The notes under the pieces were generated by a model. The model had not been told where the DNA came from. It ran no database searches and was given only the letters and a program-made list of their open reading frames with translations. A program made the position numbers and the translations under genes. From contig JAEZCL010000100.1 of assembly GCA_023433585.1 (NCBI GenBank), forward strand, positions 1 to 11,653: a stretch of DNA of 11,653 nt. Reading direction: 5' to 3'. Shown here piece after piece: positions 7,850 through 11,653 of this stretch; positions within the stretch are counted from its first letter, which is position 1, and every line of letters starts with the position of its first letter. This DNA is from Pseudomonadota bacterium (GTDB taxonomy: Bacteria; Pseudomonadota; Alphaproteobacteria; Caulobacterales; Caulobacteraceae).

Positions 7850-9202
7850 ATGTTCACCAAGGTCCTGATTGCGAACCGGGGCGAGATCGCCCTTCGGATC
7901 CATCGCGCCTGCAAGGAGATGGGCATCTCCACCGTGGCGGTCCATTCCGAGGCCGACCGGGGCGCCATGTGGGTGCGGCTGGCCGACGAGAGCGTCTGCA
8001 TCGGCCCGGCCCCGGCGGCCAAGTCCTATCTGAACATCCCCTCGATCATCGCGGCGGCCGAGATCACCGGCGCCCAGGCCATCCACCCCGGCTATGGCTT
8101 CCTGTCCGAGAACGCCCGCTTCGCCGAGATCGTGGACGCCCACGGCATGACCTTCATCGGGCCCAAGCCCGAGCATATCCGCGTCATGGGCGACAAGATC
8201 ACCGCCAAACAGACGGTCAAGGACGCGGGCATCCCCGTGGTCCCCGGCTCGGACGGCGAGGTCGAGACGGTGGAAGAGGCCATCGAGGCGGCCAAGACCA
8301 TCGGCTTCCCCCTGATCGTCAAGGCGTCGGCCGGCGGCGGCGGGCGCGGCATGAAGGTGGCCCTGACCCCCGACGACCTGGTCGAAGCCGTTCAGACGGC
8401 CCAGTCCGAGGCCCTGGCGGCCTTCGGCAACGGCGCGGTCTATATGGAGCGTTATCTCCAGAAGCCGCGCCATATCGAGATCCAGGTCATCGCCGACAGC
8501 CACGGCAATGTGGTGCACCTGGGCGAGCGCGACTGTTCGCTGCAACGCCGCCACCAGAAGGTGCTGGAGGAGGCCCCCTCCCCCGCCCTGACCGCGCCCG
8601 AGCGGGAAAAGATCGGCGAGATCGTCAACAAGGCCATCGGCGAGATCGGCTATCTGGGCGTCGGCACCATCGAGTTCCTGTGGGAGGACGGCGAGTTCTT
8701 CTTCATCGAGATGAACACCCGCCTGCAGGTCGAACATCCGGTCACCGAGGCGATCACCGGCGTCGACCTGGTGCGCGAACAGATCCGCATCGCCGCGGGC
8801 GAGCCGCTCAGCTTCACCCAGAAGGACGTGACCTTCGAGGGCCACGCCATCGAGGTGCGCATCAACGCCGAGAACTCCGAGACCTTCACCCCCTCGCCGG
8901 GCCTGGTGAACGATTTCCACGCGCCGGGCGGCCTGGGCGTGCGGCTGGATAGCGCCATCTATGCGGGCTATTCGATCCCGCCCTATTACGACAGCCTGAT
9001 CGGCAAGCTGATCGTCCACGGCCGCGACCGCGCCGAATGCGTGGCGCGGCTCAAGCGATCCCTGGGCGAGATGGTCGTGGGCGGTGTCGACACCACCATT
9101 CCCCTGTTCCAGAAGCTGCTGAACGAACCGGACATCCTGTCGGGCGACTACGACATCCACTGGCTGGAGAACTGGGCGAAGCGGCAGAAGGGCGAGGGCT
9201 GA
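7850..9202 (+). CDS. accC: Acetyl-CoA carboxylase, biotin carboxylase subunit
   Basis: The product is 450 residues, matching AccC (about 449). It carboxylates the AccB biotin using ATP and bicarbonate, the first half-reaction of fatty-acid synthesis. Seen: KVLIANRGEIALRI at the N-terminus; HPGYGFLSEN (79-88); the ATP-grasp Lys in VKAS (158) and the glycine-rich loop GGGGRGM (162-168); RDCSLQRRHQKVLEEAPS (227-244); and the active-site strand E287, N289, R291, Q293, E295 in EMNTRLQVEHP, all intact. The biotin-carboxylase C-terminal domain follows (about 335-440), and there is no fused biotinyl domain. GAGG lies just before ATG 7850. It is translated closely behind accB; aat follows after a 39-nt gap occupied by palindrome B. 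Confidence 0.97.
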   Translation: MFTKVLIANRGEIALRIHRACKEMGISTVAVHSEADRGAMWVRLADESVCIGPAPAAKSYLNIPSIIAAAEITGAQAIHPGYGFLSENARFAEIVDAHGMTFIGPKPEHIRVMGDKITAKQTVKDAGIPVVPGSDGEVETVEEAIEAAKTIGFPLIVKASAGGGGRGMKVALTPDDLVEAVQTAQSEALAAFGNGAVYMERYLQKPRHIEIQVIADSHGNVVHLGERDCSLQRRHQKVLEEAPSPALTAPEREKIGEIVNKAIGEIGYLGVGTIEFLWEDGEFFFIEMNTRLQVEHPVTEAITGVDLVREQIRIAAGEPLSFTQKDVTFEGHAIEVRINAENSETFTPSPGLVNDFHAPGGLGVRLDSAIYAGYSIPPYYDSLIGKLIVHGRDRAECVARLKRSLGEMVVGGVDTTIPLFQKLLNEPDILSGDYDIHWLENWAKRQKGEG

Positions 9203-9205
9203 ATC

Positions 9206-9241
9206 TCACCTCCATGCCCGCGAAGGCCGATGGAGAGGTGA
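9206..9241. repeat. Palindromic element B between accC and aat, contains the aat ribosome-binding site
   Basis: The left arm TCACCTCCAT (9206-9215) pairs with 9230-9241 as ten base pairs with a two-base bulge (9235-9236); an inner GCC/GGC pairing (9216-9218 with 9225-9227) is possible. The right arm GGAGAGGTGA is the Shine-Dalgarno of aat, and ATG begins at the next base (9242). The core 9210-9237 equals 4495-4522 at 22 of 28 positions, so this is a second copy of the palindrome found after thiG. In the mRNA the stem would hide the ribosome-binding site; translation coupled to accC (stop at 9202) could open it. Confidence 0.75.
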
Positions 9242-9907
9242 ATGACCGCGCCCCTCACCCCTGATGACCTGCTGGCCGCCTATGCGGCGGGCGTGTTCCC
9301 CATGGCGGACGGCCGGGACGATCCCGAGCTCTATTTCGTCCAGCCGCAGGTCCGCGCCGTCCTGCCGCTGGAGCGGTTCCGCCTGTCCTCGCGCCTGGCC
9401 CGCACGGTGCGGCAGGATCGCTTCCAGGTGCGCTGCGACGCCGATTTCGCGGCCGTGCTGGACGCCTGCGCCGAACCGGCGCCGGGGCGTGAGGACACCT
9501 GGATCAACGGGGCGATCCGCGATCTCTATCTGGCCCTGCATCAACGCGGCGCGGCGCACAGCGTCGAGGCGTGGCGCGACGGACGGCTGGTCGGCGGCCT
9601 CTATGGCGTGACCCTGGGCGGCGCCTTCTTCGGCGAGAGCATGTTCAGCCGTGAACGGGACGCCTCAAAGGTCGCCCTGGTCCATCTGGTCGCACGGCTG
9701 AGGAAGGGCGGCTGGCGGCTGCTGGACGCCCAGTTCATGACTGGGCACCTGTCGCAATTCGGTTTCGTGCAGACGCCTCAGACCGCCTATGTGACGGCCC
9801 TGCACACGTTGCTGGACCTGACGCCGGACAGGTCCGTGTTCACCACGCCCATGAGCGGATCGGACGCCGCCGACTACGCCCGGCAGCCCACCACCCAGGC
9901 GTCATAG
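9242..9907 (+). CDS. aat: Leucyl/phenylalanyl-tRNA--protein transferase
   Basis: The product is 221 residues, the short alphaproteobacterial form. It transfers Leu or Phe from aminoacyl-tRNA to N-terminal Arg/Lys of proteins, creating N-degrons for ClpS/ClpAP in the cytoplasm. Seen: LLAAYAAGVFPMAD (10-23), the family's Y.xGxFPM motif; DTWINGAIRDLYLALHQRG (about 85-103); AHSVEAWRDGRLVGGLYGV (about 105-123); FFGESMFSRERDASKVAL (about 129-146), the most conserved block; and LDAQFMTGHLSQFG (about 161-174). ATG 9242 is preceded by GGAGAGGTGA inside palindrome B. It follows accC by 39 nt in the same direction. Its last 34 nt overlap, tail to tail, the 3' end of the DUF2155 gene. Confidence 0.95.
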   Translation: MTAPLTPDDLLAAYAAGVFPMADGRDDPELYFVQPQVRAVLPLERFRLSSRLARTVRQDRFQVRCDADFAAVLDACAEPAPGREDTWINGAIRDLYLALHQRGAAHSVEAWRDGRLVGGLYGVTLGGAFFGESMFSRERDASKVALVHLVARLRKGGWRLLDAQFMTGHLSQFGFVQTPQTAYVTALHTLLDLTPDRSVFTTPMSGSDAADYARQPTTQAS

Positions 9908-10569
9908 TTCGGATGCTCCAGCGGATTGACCGCGGGGGCCGAGGCGAACATCCAGCCCCGGAACACCTGGCGCGCCTGGGTCGGCTGGGTCGCGCCGCGC
10001 GGCTGGGAGCGGATCTCCAGATAGGCGGCGGCCTCTTCCTGCGGGTCGTCCGAAGCGTTCACCTCACAGGCGCGCGCCGTGAAGATCAGGGTGTTGCGGA
10101 ACCGCACGGGCGGGCCGCCCACCTGCACCTCGAAGCGCATGGTCTCGGCCGTCACCTTGTCCAGCGCCTGGACGATGGCCACCGGGCGGCGCTCGCGGGC
10201 GGGCGGCTCCTCGGGCTCCTGCACGATCTCCGAGGGCGGGCCGAGTTCGACCTCGGCCTGCGCCAGTTCCGCCTCATCGACCCGGGCCTCGTCCTCGTCC
10301 GCGACGGTCACCGGCTCGGCGGCCGGGCCGGGCTGCTGCTGGAGCAATACGCCCGGCGGCGCGCGGTTCAGCGCCTCGGTGGCGCGCCGGGCGGCGTCCT
10401 GCTGTTCCTGGCGTCTCAGGATCTCGGCGACCGGATCGGCCGGCTGGGGCTCAGCCTGCGGCGCCGGCTGCGCTTCCTGCGGATTCTGTTCGGTCTGGGC
10501 CACGACGACCCCGGCGGCCACAAGACCAGCCGCCATCACGCCCGCAAGCAGCCTGGCGCGCGGGCGCAT
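9874..10569 (-). CDS. DUF2155 domain protein, secreted/periplasmic
   Basis: The product is 231 residues starting at ATG 10569. Upstream residues in the same frame are a shadow of NDUFA12 and are rejected, because a signal sequence begins here: MRPRAR followed by LLAGVMAAGLVAAGVVVAQ, with a likely cut near residue 24. A low-complexity Pro/Gln/Glu/Ala region follows (about 27-125, acidic near 90-120). Then comes the conserved DUF2155 (PF09923) domain (about 128-230) with ALDKVTAETMRFEV, FRNTLIFTARACEV (Cys168), QVFRGWMFASAPAVNPLEHP and YDAWVVGC (Cys229); the two cysteines could form a disulfide. The function of the family is unknown. The start shares one base with the NDUFA12 stop (TGATG), so the two are coupled, an arrangement common next to aat in Alphaproteobacteria. 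It converges on and overlaps aat by 34 nt. Confidence 0.88.
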   Translation of the reverse strand: MRPRARLLAGVMAAGLVAAGVVVAQTEQNPQEAQPAPQAEPQPADPVAEILRRQEQQDAARRATEALNRAPPGVLLQQQPGPAAEPVTVADEDEARVDEAELAQAEVELGPPSEIVQEPEEPPARERRPVAIVQALDKVTAETMRFEVQVGGPPVRFRNTLIFTARACEVNASDDPQEEAAAYLEIRSQPRGATQPTQARQVFRGWMFASAPAVNPLEHPNYDAWVVGCRA

Positions 10570-10970
10570 CACTCGGGCGTCCAGGCCTGATAGTCGCCGG
10601 TGGCGGCCGGACGGCGCCCCTCGGCGGCCAGCGAGCCGCGCGGGCGCCAGGCCATGGGCGTGCCGGTCAGGTTGGGCAGATGCGGCCGCTCCCAAGTGTG
10701 CCGGGGCGTATCATCCTGCGACGGCAGCTCGTCGAAGGTGTAGCGCAGCCAGCCGTGCCACTCGGGCGGGACCTTGGACGCCTCGGCATAGCCGTCGTAG
10801 ATCACCCAGCGGCGCTTGCGCCCGTCATAGCTGGTGGTGTCGCGGGACTGGTAATAGCGGTTGCCGAACTCGTCCGTGCCGACCAGCTCGCCGCGCTTGG
10901 CGATGGTGAACAGCGAGCCGACGGTCGCCCCGTTCCACCAGGTGAAGATCTTGGCCAGCAGGTTCAGCAC
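10569..10970 (-). CDS. NADH:ubiquinone oxidoreductase accessory subunit NDUFA12 (B17.2) family
   Basis: The product is 133 residues from GTG 10970. It is the alphaproteobacterial homologue of mitochondrial complex I accessory subunit NDUFA12, which sits on the peripheral arm at the membrane interface. Seen: IFTWWNGATVGSLFT (8-22), GTDEFGNRYYQSR (31-43), DGRKRRWVIYDGYAEASKVP (49-68), PEWHGWLRYTFDE (69-81), LTGTPMAWRPRGSL (101-114) and the terminal TGDYQAWTPE; every family block is present. An ATG at 11087 would add 39 non-conserved, Arg-rich residues. The internal GTG is preferred because the family begins a few residues before FTWWNG, and because a good promoter lies inside that extension (11028-11056). 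No strong Shine-Dalgarno precedes GTG, so the exact start is uncertain. The stop shares one base with the DUF2155 start. Confidence 0.85.
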   Translation of the reverse strand: MLNLLAKIFTWWNGATVGSLFTIAKRGELVGTDEFGNRYYQSRDTTSYDGRKRRWVIYDGYAEASKVPPEWHGWLRYTFDELPSQDDTPRHTWERPHLPNLTGTPMAWRPRGSLAAEGRRPAATGDYQAWTPE

Positions 10971-11027
10971 TTTGGAGACGCTTTCATGATCGGGAATCAG
11001 GGCGGCGCGCACCCTGGAACGGGGGCG

Positions 11028-11056
11028 AATATAGAAACCGCGTCGGGCCGCGTCCA
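11028..11056 (-). promoter_or_regulatory. Probable promoter of NDUFA12-DUF2155
   Basis: The minus strand shows TGGACG (11056-11051), a 17-nt spacer and TATATT (11033-11028), a good -35/-10 pair in otherwise GC-rich DNA. Transcription would begin near 11021, about 50 nt before GTG 10970. The pair lies inside the N-terminal extension that would exist if ATG 11087 were the start, and so argues for the shorter protein. Confidence 0.5.
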
Positions 11057-11121
11057 GCGCTTCGATCTCAAGCCGCAACCTCAACATCTTGTGGGTAAGA
11101 CGCCCGATTCACCAAGATTTA

Positions 11122-11150
11122 TTGTCCACCTGGACTCGACCCCCTAGTCT
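11122..11150 (+). promoter_or_regulatory. Probable promoter of the RNR-like gene, with GANTC site and dyad
   Basis: TTGTCC (11122-11127), a 17-nt spacer and TAGTCT (11145-11150) resemble a housekeeping promoter; the extended CCTAGTCT fits the Caulobacter-type -10. The start would fall near 11157. Between the boxes is a GACTC site (11133-11137), and another, GATTC, lies at 11106-11110; both are CcrM-type GANTC motifs. GTCCACCTGGAC (11124-11135) is an inverted repeat overlapping the -35 box and could be an operator. Confidence 0.45.
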
Positions 11151-11174
11151 GCCGCCATGACTGCGGAGACTTCG

Positions 11175-11653
11175 ATGCGCTTTTCGTCCCGGTTCGCGCA
11201 GGTCGCCGACGCCGTCTCCCTGGAGCGGCGGACCATCGAGCGCGCCGACCGGTTGGAAGAGGTTGTGGCCCCGGCCGGCTGGACCAGTGCGCGGATCGAG
11301 GCGTGGCTCGACTGGGCCGCCGAGCTGCCCGACGACTGGCCCAACCTGACGCCGGACACCCTGCGCGAGGCGCCCCGCCCCGATCTTCTGGACGGCGGCC
11401 CGGGCCGCTGGGCCGCGCGTCTGGCGGCCTGGGGGCATGCCCTGGGCCTGTTCGACAAGGCCGCCGACGCCCGCGCCTTCGCCGCCGAACTGACGGCGAC
11501 CATCCTGCTGGACATGGCCGCGCCGGGCGCCGCCGCCGCTTCGGGCTGCCGCATCCATCCCGTGGCCGACGATTCGGCCGAACATTCCGCCGACCGGCCG
11601 GTGCTGGACCTGACCGATCCCGCCGCTCCGGCGCGGCTGGCGGCGATCACGGC
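11175..11653 (+). CDS. Putative divergent class II ribonucleotide reductase-like protein (5' part only)
   Basis: The gene runs off the right edge; about 160 residues are visible. ATG 11175 is chosen because GGAG lies 6 nt upstream and the protein then starts MRFSSRF, like the MRF-x-x-RF start of adenosylcobalamin-dependent (class II) reductases. ATG 11157, in frame, has no ribosome-binding site. Further hints are VAPAGWTSARIEAW (about 31-44) and ARLAAWGHALGLFDKAADARAFAAEL (here about 80-105), echoing the WGxxxGxFxSEADARAxxDEL helix of that family, followed by MAAPGAA where family members have an APNSP-like turn. The spacing between blocks is much shorter than in a normal reductase. No catalytic residues are in the visible part. 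The alternative is an unrelated hypothetical protein, or a TSCPD-domain protein whose domain lies outside the window. The coding frame itself is convincing; the family call is tentative. Confidence 0.55.
   Translation, partial: MRFSSRFAQVADAVSLERRTIERADRLEEVVAPAGWTSARIEAWLDWAAELPDDWPNLTPDTLREAPRPDLLDGGPGRWAARLAAWGHALGLFDKAADARAFAAELTATILLDMAAPGAAAASGCRIHPVADDSAEHSADRPVLDLTDPAAPARLAAIT

Noticed and set aside
7697..9160. A 487-codon minus-strand frame opposite accB/accC
   Set aside because: A shadow of the highly conserved accC frame, with Asp/Gly/His-rich sequence and no start signals.
10570..10695. N-terminal extension of the DUF2155 protein
   Set aside because: It overlaps NDUFA12 coding sequence; a proper signal peptide starts at ATG 10569.
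11113..11124. Possible NrdR-type box (CAA-N6-TTG) upstream of the RNR-like gene
   Set aside because: The half-sites do not form a good NrdR palindrome and no second tandem box is visible.
11157..11159. Leaderless translation of the RNR-like gene from ATG at the predicted transcription start
   Set aside because: The in-frame ATG 11175 has GGAG at ideal spacing and gives the MRFxxRF start, so a short leader explains the promoter position better. Not excluded.

Overview
The window is about 11.65 kb of very GC-rich, gene-dense chromosome. It reads as an alphaproteobacterium of the Caulobacterales, probably Brevundimonas-like. The evidence is the gene order accB-accC-aat-DUF2155-NDUFA12, an NDUFA12-type complex I accessory subunit (an alphaproteobacterial/mitochondrial trait), two secreted M28 peptidases with PA-type inserts, and GANTC (CcrM-type) sites in promoters. 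This placement is inference; no rRNA or tRNA marker is present. No intergenic stretch exceeds about 205 bases and there is no IS element, phage gene, CRISPR array or RNA gene.

Left block, minus strand, positions 5313 to 1. The transcript order is thiG, a long palindrome, a lipoprotein M28 peptidase, a second M28 peptidase with a Sec signal, a RidA-family protein that lacks the usual catalytic Arg, a DCC-family thiol-disulfide oxidoreductase, and a saccharopine-dehydrogenase-like protein that runs off the left edge. From the lipoprotein onward, gaps are 21 and 3 nt and the last two junctions overlap (4 and 3 nt), so this is almost certainly one operon.

Middle, minus strand, 6765 to 4534. thiS and thiG encode the sulfur carrier and the thiazole synthase of thiamine biosynthesis. 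A ten-helix TDT/SLAC1-type transporter gene lies between them. Divergent from thiS is aroQ (type II dehydroquinase, shikimate pathway), followed closely by accB and accC (biotin carrier and biotin carboxylase of acetyl-CoA carboxylase), then aat (N-end-rule L/F-transferase).

Right block. aat converges on, and overlaps by 34 nt, a minus-strand pair made of NDUFA12 and a periplasmic DUF2155 protein. Divergent from NDUFA12 is a plus-strand gene cut by the right edge. Its N-terminus resembles a shortened class II ribonucleotide reductase.

No wholly new system is evident. The best leads are: (1) two related palindromes, about 4.7 kb apart with 22 of 28 bases shared, one of which supplies the aat ribosome-binding site; (2) the divergent RNR-like gene with GANTC sites in its promoter; (3) the transporter between thiS and thiG; (4) the tandem M28 paralogues; (5) the RidA paralogue without its Arg.
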